Shown: positions 30,536-39,547, numbered from the stretch's first letter. The stretch: 64,000 bases of DNA from Pseudomonas putida (GCF_028682175.1 NZ_JANHKS010000003.1:186001-250000); one strand, 5' to 3'. Numbers and translations: made by a program. The notes: generated by a model not told the origin, from the sequence alone.

Positions 30536-31087
30536 ATGTTTTCAACGTTACGCGCAGTTTCCCTGGCCGGCATGTGTCTGGCATTTGGCGCAGGCCATGC
30601 CCTGGCGGCAGACGCCATGATTGTCTGGCCCAGCGACTGGGAGGTCGAGGCACTGCCCACGCAGGAAGCCGGCCCCGATCGGCCCTCGGTGCAGGTGCGC
30701 CAGCGTGCGGTCAAGAGCGATGGCAACGGCGATCCGGCGATGGTCGTGGAGCTGACCCAGACCCGCTTGCAGGCCGGTCATGAAGTGAACGTCGAAGGCG
30801 TGCTGCTGGAGATGCGTAAGGCGGTCCAGGTCAACTTCGTGCACGGCGGTTTCCAGAGCGTCTGCACCCGGATGAAAGAAAGCACCCTGAGCCAGGTGCC
30901 GGCGATGGAAACCACCTGCACCATCACCCAGAACGGCGCCCATGTGATGACCCAGACCCTGGTGGCGGCCGCCAACAAGGAAACGGCCTGGTCGTTGTCC
31001 TATGCAGGCTCGGCCGATGGCTACGCGGCCAACAAGGAAGAGGTGCAGCGTATAAGGGATAGCCTGAAACTCAATGCCGCGCCATGA
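30536..31087 (+). CDS. secreted protein, DUF4946-like
   Basis: A 183-residue protein with a cleavable signal peptide (MFSTLRAVSLAGMCLAFGAGHALA, cleavage after ALA), so periplasmic or exported. The mature part contains WPSDWEVEALP near its start and two Cys (QSVCTRMKE, ETTCTITQ) that may pair. I associate this pattern with the pseudomonad DUF4946 family, function unknown. ATG at 30536 was chosen because it begins the signal peptide; the ribosome-binding site (CAGG) is weak. It is divergent from gloA. Confidence 0.68.
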   Translation: MFSTLRAVSLAGMCLAFGAGHALAADAMIVWPSDWEVEALPTQEAGPDRPSVQVRQRAVKSDGNGDPAMVVELTQTRLQAGHEVNVEGVLLEMRKAVQVNFVHGGFQSVCTRMKESTLSQVPAMETTCTITQNGAHVMTQTLVAAANKETAWSLSYAGSADGYAANKEEVQRIRDSLKLNAAP

Positions 31088-31093
31088 TCTTAA

Positions 31094-31107
31094 TTGATCG
31101 CGATCAA
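31094..31107. promoter_or_regulatory. perfect Anr/FNR-type palindrome
   Basis: TTGATCGCGATCAA is an exact TTGAT-N4-ATCAA, the consensus bound by Anr/FNR. It lies 7 bases after the secreted-protein stop codon and about 380 bases from the nearest downstream terminator. The only gene in the activating direction would be the non-coding transcript candidate at 31317-31474, but the distance to that predicted start is long. It could alternatively be part of a transcript 3' structure with the GCCCGC/GCGGGC hairpin at 31125-31140. Confidence 0.5.
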
Positions 31108-31316
31108 ATCGCAGGCATAAAGAAGCCCGCCGAAGCGGGCATGGGGCGCTAATCCTTTAGCAGCCTTCATCCTGTAGAAGTGCTTGTGAAAAAAACGTGA
31201 AGAAAACTCCCCTTCGGCCGCTTTGCTAGATATTTCTCGACCACTTGTCATTTGGCGTCAATAGTTTGTGGGTGACGTTCTTTTGTCGCGGTATCAGCCA
31301 TGGCGATAACACCAAC

Positions 31317-31474
31317 TCATTACTGCTTTCGAGGAAGGAGGAGGCGGCGATAACTATACGAAAGGAGGCGGCAAACCGTTACTGCGCGGGGCACAGGAAC
31401 TAGCAGATGGGGATGTGGCCAGGTCTTGTATTATTAGCGCTTATAAGAAAGCCCCGGCAAGCGGGGCTTTTTTA
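31317..31474 (+). ncRNA. candidate small RNA upstream of the mvaU terminator
   Basis: No conserved protein fits this gap, yet it ends in a strong plus-strand terminator. A promoter-like TTGTCG (31283-31288)-16-GATAAC (31305-31310) predicts a start near 31317 and an RNA of about 158 bases. It contains six GGA motifs (GGAAGGAGGAGG, AAAGGAGG, CAGGAAC, GGGGAT), one in a CTGC...GCAG hairpin loop. GGA motifs are the recognition element of RsmA/CsrA, but no GacA upstream box was found. A frame without a normal start codon is open across it, with atypical codons. Confidence 0.35.
31448..31474. terminator. bidirectional intrinsic terminator
   Basis: AAAGCCCCG-GCAAG-CGGGGCTTTTTTAT. On the plus strand it ends a transcript from the upstream gap. 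On the minus strand, followed by TTTC, it serves mvaU. Confidence 0.85.
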
Positions 31475-31500
31475 TAACAGCATGGCGCAACGGGATGGGA

Positions 31501-31863
31501 TCAGCCGCGCAGCCAGGAGTCGACGGTTTCGGCGCCGTACTGTTCCTTCCAGGATTTCAGGCCGCGATGATTGCCGCCCTTGGTCTCGATCAGCTCGCCG
31601 GTGTGCGGGTTCTGATAAACCTTGACCACGCGAGCGCGGCGGCGTTTCGGGCCGGCTGGCGCGGCGGTAGCGGCCGAAGGGTTGGGATCGAGGATGGCAA
31701 TGACATCACGCAGGCTCTTGTCGTAGCTGGTCATCAGGGCCTGGAGCTTCTGTTCGAATTCGATCTCCTTTTTCAGTCCGGCATCGTTCTTCAGGCTTTC
31801 CAGCTGGGCCAGCTGTTCCTGAAGGGCTCGTTCTGCTGCGCGAAACTCGGCAAGTCTGGACAA
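31501..31863 (-). CDS. mvaU: MvaT/MvaU-family H-NS-like nucleoid protein
   Basis: A 120-residue xenogeneic silencer of the pseudomonad H-NS type. It has an N-terminal oligomerising coiled coil at residues 1-60 (ERALQEQLAQLESLKNDAGLKKEIEFEQKLQALM), a basic linker (GPKRRRARVV) and a C-terminal DNA-binding domain with NPHTGELIETKGGNHRGLKSWKEQYG. The N-terminus (SRLAEFRAAERAL) resembles MvaU/MvaV rather than MvaT. The start codon is TTG at 31863, with GGAG 9 bases upstream; no ATG fits. The rare start may help keep levels low. Confidence 0.92.
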   Translation of the reverse strand: MSRLAEFRAAERALQEQLAQLESLKNDAGLKKEIEFEQKLQALMTSYDKSLRDVIAILDPNPSAATAAPAGPKRRRARVVKVYQNPHTGELIETKGGNHRGLKSWKEQYGAETVDSWLRG

Positions 31864-32225
31864 AAAATAGTACTCCGGCGATTAGTGGCTGTTGTCAGCC
31901 CAACCCAAGCAACATGGACGCATGTAAGGGTCCTGTGCTCATTTTTAAGGCTACCCCGTGGCGTGATCGTCATACATCGGAATAACGTCAGGCGGTCAGC
32001 TCAACATCAGCGAAGGGGTAGTTGTGATGCGCGACAGGTAAATAATGCACTTTTTTTTCGAGTTGTAAAATAGCCGGGGCGCAATTGTTAAATGAAACAT
32101 CCATGTAAAATTATCGGGTCTGACAGAAAATGCCGGAGCAGGAGAACAGCCGTTGTAAGTAATTTCTCAAACTTGGCAATTTATGGAAAAGATCAAAGCC
32201 AGCGGTTGGCGCGGCCCTGGCGTAT
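31864..32225. promoter_or_regulatory. A/T-rich region upstream of mvaU
   Basis: About 360 bases with A/T-rich tracts (for example ACTTTTTTTTCGAGTTGTAA near 32048-32067 and AATTGTTAAATGAAAC near 32082-32097). These are the kind of sequence an H-NS-like protein binds, so autoregulation of mvaU is plausible. No gene is seen. Confidence 0.4.
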
Positions 32226-33323
32226 TTACAGGCCCTGTTGCAGGGCGGGGTCGTCGGGGTTGAGCTGCTCCAGTTCCGCCAGCAGAACCTGCACCTTCTG
32301 CAACTGGCCGTTTTCTTTCCAGTAGTCGATGAGTAGCGTTCGAGCGCGGCGGTTGGCGGGCTGGCGCTGGAGGATTTCCTCGAGTTGGCGCTGGGCCGGT
32401 TCTAGTTGCGCAAGGTCATGCAGGGCCACGGCCAGGTCGTAGCGGTACTGGGTATTGTCGGCGTCCAGTTCCACTGCCTTGGCCAGTGCCAGCAGCGCGT
32501 ATTCGTTCTGTTGATGGCGCAGCAGCCAGGTGCCCAGTTCATGTTGCAGCAGCGAGGATTGCGGGTGTTTTTCGAGCAACGCCGCCAGTTGCTGGCGTGA
32601 CTGCTCCATCTGCCCCTGACGGTCGAGCAGTTGCACCTGGGCGACTCCGGCCTCGATGTTGTTCGGTTCCAGTTTCAGCGCCAGGTCCAGGGCCTCCAGT
32701 GCCTTGCGCGGAGCGTTCTGGGTGACCAGTATCTTCGCCAGCTGGATCTGGCTCTGACCGCTGGGTGGCTGGGACGCCAGGGTGTTCTGGTACTGATCGG
32801 CGGCCTCCTGGAAGGCGCTGAAGTACAGGCCCAGGTCATCCGGCGTGAGCCCGGTCAATGCCCGCACTGCGCTGAATCGAACGTTCTGGTCGGGGGCGTC
32901 CAGCAGCGGACCGATCAGCATGCTGCGCTGGGCGTTGGACACCATGTTGGTCACTGCATCGATGGCTGCCTGCTGCACCAGCGGCACGGGGCGCTTGAGG
33001 TCGCCGTCGAGGATCTTCAGCGCCTGGGCGCTGGGGTAGTTGCCCAGTTCAGCCAGCAGCCCTGCGCGGCGGATGTCCGAAAGGTCGGTGCGGCTCAATT
33101 GCTGGTACAGCACCCGCGCCGCGCCCGGCTTGCCGTTGTGGGCCTGCTCCAGCGCCTCGGCATAGCTGTGGTTGACCACCACGGGGGCTGGCGGGGCGTA
33201 CCAGCCACGCACCAGCCAACCGGCGCCCAGAAGCAGCAACAGCACGGACACGACCACGACAGCCCGTCCGCGACGGCGAGCCTTCAACGGTGAAGGGGAG
33301 TGTGGCTGGGGCGCGTTAGGCAT
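32226..33323 (-). CDS. membrane-anchored tetratricopeptide repeat protein
   Basis: A 365-residue protein: a basic N-terminus, one membrane helix at residues about 20-42 (RAVVVVSVLLLLLGAGWLVRGW), then a soluble part outside the cytoplasm. Residues about 60-160 include a HEAT-like stretch (LLDAPDQNVRFSAVRALTGL). Residues about 165-365 are TPR units (NTLASQPPSGQSQIQLAKIL, RKALEALDLALKLEPNN, NEYALLALAKAVELDADNTQYRYDLAVALHDLAQ). ATG at 33323 has GGAA upstream. It probably scaffolds a membrane complex; partner unknown. Confidence 0.8.
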   Translation of the reverse strand: MPNAPQPHSPSPLKARRRGRAVVVVSVLLLLLGAGWLVRGWYAPPAPVVVNHSYAEALEQAHNGKPGAARVLYQQLSRTDLSDIRRAGLLAELGNYPSAQALKILDGDLKRPVPLVQQAAIDAVTNMVSNAQRSMLIGPLLDAPDQNVRFSAVRALTGLTPDDLGLYFSAFQEAADQYQNTLASQPPSGQSQIQLAKILVTQNAPRKALEALDLALKLEPNNIEAGVAQVQLLDRQGQMEQSRQQLAALLEKHPQSSLLQHELGTWLLRHQQNEYALLALAKAVELDADNTQYRYDLAVALHDLAQLEPAQRQLEEILQRQPANRRARTLLIDYWKENGQLQKVQVLLAELEQLNPDDPALQQGL

Positions 33324-33430
33324 ACCGATTTCCGTGTCTGCATGAGGGGCAAGCTTCGGGGACCGATGGCCGGGTGTCAAACGGCAATCGTGTGGCGGGT
33401 GTCTGGGCGTCCGTCCCGGGTCCGGATTTT

Positions 33431-33518
33431 GTGGGAGCGGGCTTGCCCGCGAAAGCGGTGGGGCAAATGTCGTCGGCGCGCCAGGTCGGACGTCTTCGCG
33501 GGCGAGCCCGTTCCCACA
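33431..33518. repeat. REP inverted pair (GTGGGAGCGGGC subtype)
   Basis: GTGGGAGCGGGCTTGCCCGC facing GCGGGCGAGCCCGTTCCCAC between oprN and the TPR gene; the right copy carries substitutions. Confidence 0.88.
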
Positions 33519-33553
33519 GGATTGAAGGTGGTCCGGCCAGGCGTGCTGCCCAC

Positions 33554-33586
33554 AAAAAAGCCCCGGACCTTGTGAGCCCGGGGCTT
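33554..33586 (-). terminator. terminator of the mexEF-oprN operon
   Basis: On the minus strand AAGCCCCGGGCTCACAAGGT then CCGGGGCTTTTTTG: a GC-rich stem with a T-run, 42 bases after the oprN stop. Confidence 0.9.
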
Positions 33587-33627
33587 GGGCGGTGCAACCG
33601 GTAAGTGGCACCGCAGCATTGCAAGGA

Positions 33628-35025
33628 TCAGGCGTTCGGTTGCCAGCCGCCACCCAGCGCTTTGTAGATGGCGACGATGCCACGGTACAACTCGATCTCG
33701 GCCTGTGCCTGGCTGTCTTCGGCCGCCAGGCGCTCACGCTCGGCGTCCAGCAGCACCAGGAAGTCGGCGGTGCCTTCGCGGTACTGGATGTTGGCCAGGT
33801 CCGCTGCCTTGCGGCTGGATTCGCTCTGACGCACCAGCGACACCAGACGCTGCTGACGCTTGTCGTAGTCGCTGAAGGCGTTGTCGGTTTCTTCCAGGGC
33901 CAGCAGCACGTGCTGCTCGTAGTTGGCCAGTGCGCCTTCGGCATCGGCGTTGGCGCCACGGATCCGCGCCTTCACGCTGCCCAGGTCAAACGCTGCCCAG
34001 GTGATGCTCGGGCCAAGGCCCCAGGCTTGCGCCGCGCTCGAACCGATTTGCGATCCACGGCTGGCGGTGAAGCCCAGAAAGCCACTGAGGCTGACCCGCG
34101 GGAACAGGTCGGCGGTCTGCACACCGATGCGCGCGGTTTGCGCCGCCAGTTGACGTTCGGCACTGCGCACGTCAGGACGGTTTTCCAGCAGTTTGGTCGG
34201 ATCGCCAATCGGCAACGCCTTGGAAATCGCTGGCAGCTTGGCCGGCGCCAACATCGCGGTCATTGCATCCGGGCGCTCGCCCAGCAGGGTAGCGATGCGG
34301 TTGCGCTCGCGGGTCTGCTCGGCCTGCAGTTGCGGAATGCTGGCTTCGACCGCCGCCAGACGTGCATCGGCGCGCACCACGTCGATCTCGTTGCCCACGC
34401 CCTCGTCACGCAGTTGCACGGTGACGCCACGGGATTCCTGCTGGTTCTTCAGGTTGGCCCGGGCGATGTCCTCGCGCAGTTGCGCACCGCGCAGTTGGCC
34501 GTACGCATCAACCAGCTCGGCGATCATGGTCACCTGCAGCTGGTACAGGTTGGCCTCGGCCACTTGCTGGTCGGCCTCGCTGGCTTCCAGTTCGCGCTGG
34601 ATGCGGCCGAACAGGTCGATTTCCCAGGCCATGTCCAGGCCCAGGTCATAGCGTTCCTGATTGACCCGGTGCTCGGTTTCACCCGGCACCTGGGCGCGGC
34701 CGATCTGGCTGCTGGCGCGGCTGGTCACCACCGGCATGGCATCGTTGCTGATGTCGTCACGGATGGCGCGCGCAGCCTTGAGGCGGGCAAACGCCACCCG
34801 CAGTTCACGGTTGCCCTGCAGCGATTGCGCGACCAGCTTGTTCAGCGTCGGATCGTCGAACTGCTGCCACCAGATGGTTTCGATGTGGCTACGGTCATAG
34901 TTGCCCTGTGTCGCGGCCGGAATGTTGGCCGCGGCGGTGTCCGGCTTCTTGTAGTCCGGGCCGACGGCACAGGCCGCCAGCGCCAGGACCAACAGGCTCG
35001 GCAGGAAGAGTTTTGCAGCCTTCAT
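33628..35025 (-). CDS. oprN: outer-membrane efflux factor, OprN type
   Basis: Outer-membrane channel of a tripartite RND pump, 465 residues. Lipoprotein signal with lipobox LAAC (LLVLALAACAVGPDY), then two OEP repeats. Stretches such as HIETIWWQQFDDPTLNKLV, DAYGQLRGAQLREDIA and ADLFPRVSLSGFLGFTASRGSQIGSS match the OprN subfamily I know from P. aeruginosa rather than OprM or OprJ. The start is ATG 35025, overlapping the mexF stop by one base (TGATG). Confidence 0.93.
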   Translation of the reverse strand: MKAAKLFLPSLLVLALAACAVGPDYKKPDTAAANIPAATQGNYDRSHIETIWWQQFDDPTLNKLVAQSLQGNRELRVAFARLKAARAIRDDISNDAMPVVTSRASSQIGRAQVPGETEHRVNQERYDLGLDMAWEIDLFGRIQRELEASEADQQVAEANLYQLQVTMIAELVDAYGQLRGAQLREDIARANLKNQQESRGVTVQLRDEGVGNEIDVVRADARLAAVEASIPQLQAEQTRERNRIATLLGERPDAMTAMLAPAKLPAISKALPIGDPTKLLENRPDVRSAERQLAAQTARIGVQTADLFPRVSLSGFLGFTASRGSQIGSSAAQAWGLGPSITWAAFDLGSVKARIRGANADAEGALANYEQHVLLALEETDNAFSDYDKRQQRLVSLVRQSESSRKAADLANIQYREGTADFLVLLDAERERLAAEDSQAQAEIELYRGIVAIYKALGGGWQPNA

Positions 35026-38000
35026 CAATGAGCCTCCGGGGCGATTTTCTGAACGCTTTGAGCCTTGGCCGCCTTGCGGGCTTCCTTGCGTTCGACGTAG
35101 TTACGGATCAGGACATAGAACACCGGCGTCAACAGCAGACCGAAGAAGGTCACGCCCAGCATCCCGGAGAACACCGCCACGCCCATGGCATGACGCATCT
35201 CGGCACCGGCACCGCTGGACAGCACCAGAGGCACTACACCCATGATGAACGCGAAGGAGGTCATCAGGATCGGACGCAGACGCAGGCGGCAGGCTTCCAG
35301 AACGGCTTCCAGCGGAGTCTTGCCTTTCTCCTGTTCGTCCTTGGCGAACTCGACGATAAGGATCGCGTTCTTACAGGCCAGGCCCACCAGTACGATCAGG
35401 CCGATCTGGGTGAAGATGTTGTTGTCGCTGCCGGCGATGATCACACCGGCGATGGCCGACAGCAGGGTCATCGGTACGATCAGGATCACCGCCAGCGGCA
35501 GGCTCCAGCTTTCATACAGGGCGGCCAGTACCAGGAACGCCAGCAGTACGCAGAGCGGGAAGACCAGCAGCGCGGTGTTGCCCGACAGGATCTGTTGGTA
35601 GGTCAGGTCGGTCCACTCGTAGGTCATGCCGTTGGGCAGTTCCTGCTTGAGCAGCTTGTTCATCGCAGCTTCGGCCTGGCCCGAGCTGAAGCCTGGACCT
35701 GCAGCACCGTTGATTTCAGCGGTGATGAAGCCGTTGTAGTGCATCACGCGGTCAGGGCCTGAGGTGTTGGTGACCTTGAGCAGCGTCGCCAGTGGAATCA
35801 TCTCGCCCAGGTTGTTGCGCACTTTCAGCTGACCGATCTGCTCGGCGTCCTGACGGAACTGCTGTTCAGCCTGGACGTTGACCTGATAGGTACGGCCGAA
35901 ACGGTTGAAGTCGTTGGCATACAGCGAACCCAGGTACACCTGCAGGGTGTCGAAGATGTCGCTGATGGCCACGCCGTGGGTCTTGGCTTTCTCGCGGTCG
36001 ATGGCGGCGTCCACTTGCGGCACGTTCACGGTGTAGCTGGTGAACAGGGCGGCGAGTTCCGGCACGCTGCGGCTCTTGGCGATGACGTTCATCGTCTCTT
36101 TATACAGCTCGTCGTAACCCAGGTTGCCACGGTCCTCGATCTGCAGGCGGAAACCGCCGATGGTGCCCAGGCCTTGTACCGGTGGTGGCGGGAAGATCGC
36201 CATGTAGGCTTCCTGGATCGACGCGTACTTGCCATTGAGCTGGCCGGCGATGGCGCCTGCCGACTCACTGGCCAGCTTGCGCTCCTCGAACGGCTTCAAG
36301 GTCACGAACACGATCCCGGAGTTGGGGCTGTTGGTGAAACCGTTGATCGACAGGCCAGGGAAGGCTACGGCACTTTCCACGCCCGGTTGCTTCAGGGCGA
36401 TGTCCGACATGCGCTTGATGACGTCTTCGGTACGGTCCAGGCTGGCGGCGTCAGGCAGTTGAGCGAAGGCCACCAGGTATTGCTTGTCCTGCTGCGGCAC
36501 GAAACCGGTTGGCGTGGTCGAGAAGCCCAGCCAGGTCATGACGATCAGACCGGCATACACCACCAGTGCCACGCCACTGACGCGGATGACCCGGCCAACG
36601 GTGCCGACGTACTTGTTACTGGCCTTGACGAAGAACCGGTTGAACGGACGGAACAGCCAGCCACCCAGCAGCTTGTCGAGGAAACGCGAGAAGGCGTCTT
36701 TCGGTGCATCGTGGGCGCGCAGCAGCACGGCAGCCAGGGCCGGCGACAGGGTCAGGGAGTTGAACGCCGAGATCACCGTCGAGATGGCAATGGTCAGGGC
36801 GAACTGTTTATAGAACTGCCCCGTCAGGCCTGAGATGAACGCCGCGGGTACGAACACCGCACAGAGTACCAGCGCGGTCGCGATGATCGGGCCGGTTACT
36901 TCGCGCATGGCGATCTGCGTGGCTTCCATCGGTTGGTGGCCGAGCTCGATGTTACGCTCGACGTTCTCCACCACCACGATGGCGTCGTCCACCACGATAC
37001 CGATGGCCAGTACCAGGCCGAACAGCGACAGCGCGTTGAGCGAGAAACCGAACAGGTGCATGACCGCGAAGGTACCGATCAGCGACACCGGCACGGCGGC
37101 CAGCGGGATGATCGAGGCGCGCCAGGTCTGCAGGAACAGGATCACCACCAGCACCACCAGGATCAGTGCTTCGAACAGGGTGTGAACCACTGCCTCGATG
37201 GAGCCGCGCACGAAGATGGTCGGGTCGTAGACGATGCTGTAGTCCATGCCTTCAGGGAAGCTCTTCTTGAGCAGTTCCATTTCGCTGCGCACTTCGTTGG
37301 AAATGTCGATAGCGTTGGAGCCCGGGCGCTGGAAGATCGGGATCGCCACGGCCGGCTGGTTGTTCAGCAGGGAACGCAGGGCGTACTGGCTGGAACCCAG
37401 TTCCACACGGGCAATGTCCTTCACGCGGGTGATCTCGCCGTTTTCGCCGGCGCGCACGATGATGTTCTCGAACTCTTCCTCAGAGACCAGACGGCCCTGG
37501 GTGTTGATCGACATCTGGAAGCTGGTGGCGCTCGGGGAGGGAGGTGCACCCAGTTGACCGGCCGCAACCTGACGGTTCTGCTCGCGAATGGCAGTGACCA
37601 CGTCGGTCGCGGTGATGTTGCGCGAAGCGGTCTTGTTCGGGTCCAGCCAGACACGCAGCGAGTAGTCGCCCATACCGAACAGCTGCACGTCGCCGACACC
37701 GTTCAGACGAGCCAGCTCATCCTTGATGTTCAGCACCGCGTAGTTGGACAGGTACAGCATGTCGTAACGCTGATCCGGCGAGGTCAGGTGGACCACCATG
37801 GTCAGGTCCGGGGACGCCTTGTCCACGGTGATACCGATGCGCGTCACCTCTTCAGGCAGCTTCGGTTCGGTCCGCGTCACGCGGTTCTGCACCTGCACCT
37901 GCGCGGTGTCCAGGTTGGTACCCAGCGCGAAGGTGATGGTCAGGGTCAGCTTGCCGTCGGCGGTGGCCTGGGAGGACATGTAGAGCATGTTCTCGACACC

Positions 38001-38216
38001 GGTGATCGCCTGTTCCAGTGGCGCGGCCACGGTTTCGCCGATCACTTTCGGGTTGGCGCCGGGGAAGTTGGCGCGCACGACCACGGTCGGCGGCACGACT
38101 TCCGGGTATTCGCTGATCGGTAGCTGGAACAGCGAAATGGCACCGGCGATCAGGATCAGCAGCGAGAGCACCGCTGCGAAGATCGGCCGTGTAATGAAGA
38201 ACTTGGAAAAATTCAT
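35025..38216 (-). CDS. mexF: RND multidrug efflux transporter, MexF type
   Basis: Inner-membrane proton-driven pump of 1063 residues (MexF 1062). Twelve membrane helices and two large periplasmic loops of the HAE1 class. It begins MNFSKFFITRPIFAAVLSLL and has the relay helix VVLAIGIVVDDAIVVVENVER with two Asp in TM4 and FAKDEQEKGKTPLEAVLEACRLRLRPILMTS in the second half. Family substrates include chloramphenicol, trimethoprim, fluoroquinolones and quinolone signal precursors. It lies 12 bases after mexE and overlaps oprN. Confidence 0.95.
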   Translation of the reverse strand: MNFSKFFITRPIFAAVLSLLILIAGAISLFQLPISEYPEVVPPTVVVRANFPGANPKVIGETVAAPLEQAITGVENMLYMSSQATADGKLTLTITFALGTNLDTAQVQVQNRVTRTEPKLPEEVTRIGITVDKASPDLTMVVHLTSPDQRYDMLYLSNYAVLNIKDELARLNGVGDVQLFGMGDYSLRVWLDPNKTASRNITATDVVTAIREQNRQVAAGQLGAPPSPSATSFQMSINTQGRLVSEEEFENIIVRAGENGEITRVKDIARVELGSSQYALRSLLNNQPAVAIPIFQRPGSNAIDISNEVRSEMELLKKSFPEGMDYSIVYDPTIFVRGSIEAVVHTLFEALILVVLVVILFLQTWRASIIPLAAVPVSLIGTFAVMHLFGFSLNALSLFGLVLAIGIVVDDAIVVVENVERNIELGHQPMEATQIAMREVTGPIIATALVLCAVFVPAAFISGLTGQFYKQFALTIAISTVISAFNSLTLSPALAAVLLRAHDAPKDAFSRFLDKLLGGWLFRPFNRFFVKASNKYVGTVGRVIRVSGVALVVYAGLIVMTWLGFSTTPTGFVPQQDKQYLVAFAQLPDAASLDRTEDVIKRMSDIALKQPGVESAVAFPGLSINGFTNSPNSGIVFVTLKPFEERKLASESAGAIAGQLNGKYASIQEAYMAIFPPPPVQGLGTIGGFRLQIEDRGNLGYDELYKETMNVIAKSRSVPELAALFTSYTVNVPQVDAAIDREKAKTHGVAISDIFDTLQVYLGSLYANDFNRFGRTYQVNVQAEQQFRQDAEQIGQLKVRNNLGEMIPLATLLKVTNTSGPDRVMHYNGFITAEINGAAGPGFSSGQAEAAMNKLLKQELPNGMTYEWTDLTYQQILSGNTALLVFPLCVLLAFLVLAALYESWSLPLAVILIVPMTLLSAIAGVIIAGSDNNIFTQIGLIVLVGLACKNAILIVEFAKDEQEKGKTPLEAVLEACRLRLRPILMTSFAFIMGVVPLVLSSGAGAEMRHAMGVAVFSGMLGVTFFGLLLTPVFYVLIRNYVERKEARKAAKAQSVQKIAPEAH

Positions 38217-38228
38217 CGAGTCTGTCCC

Positions 38229-39470
38229 TTAACCGCGTGGCGTAGCGGCAGCGGCAACTTTGGCATCCAGTTTCGACTGGGCCTTGGGTTGGTTGCTGGC
38301 TTCAAGTGCTTGGCGCTGTTGTTGCAGCGCAGCGAGGGTTTCCGGGCTGGCCATCTGAGTGTCCTGCGGATCGACCGGCGAGCCCGGGCGCACACGCTGC
38401 AGGCCGCTGACGACGATACGATCGTCCTTCTGCAGACCGCTGCGCACGATACGCAGGCCTTCGAGTTTCGGCCCCAGGTCAACGTTGCGATAGGTCGCCT
38501 TGTTGTCCTTGTCGACCACCAGCACGAATTTCTTGCCAAGGTCGGTGCCCACGGCTTCGTCCTTGATCAGCATCGCCGAGTAGGTGGCGCTGCCGACCAG
38601 CTTCAGGCGTGCGTATAGGCCCGGGGTGTATTCGCCCTTGCTGTTGTCGAACACGGCGCGGCCACGGATGGTGCCGGTGCGCGGGTTGACCTGGTTGTCG
38701 ACGAAGTTCATCTGGCCCTGGTGCGGGTTCTCAGCCTCGTTGGACAGGCCCATGTACACCGGCGTGGTCGCGCCGCGCTTGCCGTCGCGGGCCAACTGGT
38801 TGTACTTGAGGAACACGCGCTCGTCGGCGTCGAAGTAGGCGTAGACCTTGTCGGTGGAGACCACGCTGGTGAGGATCGACTGATCGGCGGTGACGATGTT
38901 GCCGGCGGTGATTTCCGCACGGCTGACGCGACCGGTGATCGGTGCGGCAACGCGGGTGAAGCTCAGGTTCAGTTTCGCCAGGTCAAGCTGGGCCTGAATG
39001 GCGGCTACCGCTGCCTTGGATTCCTGGGCGGTGGTGGTCCGCGAGTCAGCCAGCTCCGCCGAGATGGCATTGTTGGTGCGCAGGCGTTCGCCACGTTGTG
39101 CTTCGTTGTTGCTGCGTACCGAAGCCGCCTTGGCCTGTTGCAGTTGGGCTTCCAGACGATGCACTTCGGCTTCGAACGGACGCGGATCAATCTGGAACAA
39201 CAGATCGCCTTTCTTGACCAGCTCGCCATCGGTGAAGGCCACCGAGTCGATCTGACCGGAGACGCGAGGACGCACCTGCACGGTTTCCGGGGCCTCAAGA
39301 CGCGCGGTTACTTCATCCCATTCGTTGACCGGCTGCTCGAGCACCTTGGCCACGTTGACTTTCGCCGCTGCGGGGGCAACCGTCGCCTCTGGGGTCCGGC
39401 CGCAAGCGCTGATCACCACCAGAGCCAGCGCGGCAAGGGGATAGCGCAAAGGAGTAAGTGACTGAACCAT
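38229..39470 (-). CDS. mexE: RND efflux membrane fusion protein, MexE type
   Basis: Periplasmic adaptor linking MexF to OprN, 413 residues (MexE 414). Lipoprotein signal with lipobox ISAC (LALVVISACGRTPEA). It has biotinyl-lipoyl-like halves (VRPRVSGQIDSVAFTDGELVKKGDLLFQIDPRPFEAEV; FTRVAAPITGRVSRAEITAGNIV) around a helical hairpin at about 100-165, then beta-barrel and membrane-proximal domains. It is first in the operon, downstream of a LysR-type dyad at 39548-39576. Activation by MexT is expected from the P. aeruginosa system. Confidence 0.94.
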   Translation of the reverse strand: MVQSLTPLRYPLAALALVVISACGRTPEATVAPAAAKVNVAKVLEQPVNEWDEVTARLEAPETVQVRPRVSGQIDSVAFTDGELVKKGDLLFQIDPRPFEAEVHRLEAQLQQAKAASVRSNNEAQRGERLRTNNAISAELADSRTTTAQESKAAVAAIQAQLDLAKLNLSFTRVAAPITGRVSRAEITAGNIVTADQSILTSVVSTDKVYAYFDADERVFLKYNQLARDGKRGATTPVYMGLSNEAENPHQGQMNFVDNQVNPRTGTIRGRAVFDNSKGEYTPGLYARLKLVGSATYSAMLIKDEAVGTDLGKKFVLVVDKDNKATYRNVDLGPKLEGLRIVRSGLQKDDRIVVSGLQRVRPGSPVDPQDTQMASPETLAALQQQRQALEASNQPKAQSKLDAKVAAAATPRG

Positions 39471-39547
39471 GGGAAAATCCGCCGATGTTATTGAGATGGG
39501 CGGATTCTGTTCCCGGGGGTTTTATTGCACGAATCGAATACGACGAA

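Noticed and set aside
31140..31330. GacA-type upstream activating box for an rsmX/Y/Z-like RNA
   Set aside because: TGTAGAAGTGCTTGTG near 31171-31186 has the wrong spacing and only a partial match to TGTAAG-N6-CTTACA.
31330..31476. A 40-50 residue Gly-rich peptide (EEGGGGDNYTKGGGKPLLRG...) as a real gene or microcin
   Set aside because: The open frame has no ATG, GTG or TTG start in a sensible place, uses atypical codons for this genome, and its end lies inside the terminator hairpin, so a non-coding RNA is more likely.
32226..33959. A 577-residue minus-strand protein extending the TPR gene upstream
   Set aside because: The upstream part is an out-of-frame shadow of oprN plus REP and terminator DNA; the real start with a membrane anchor is at 33323.
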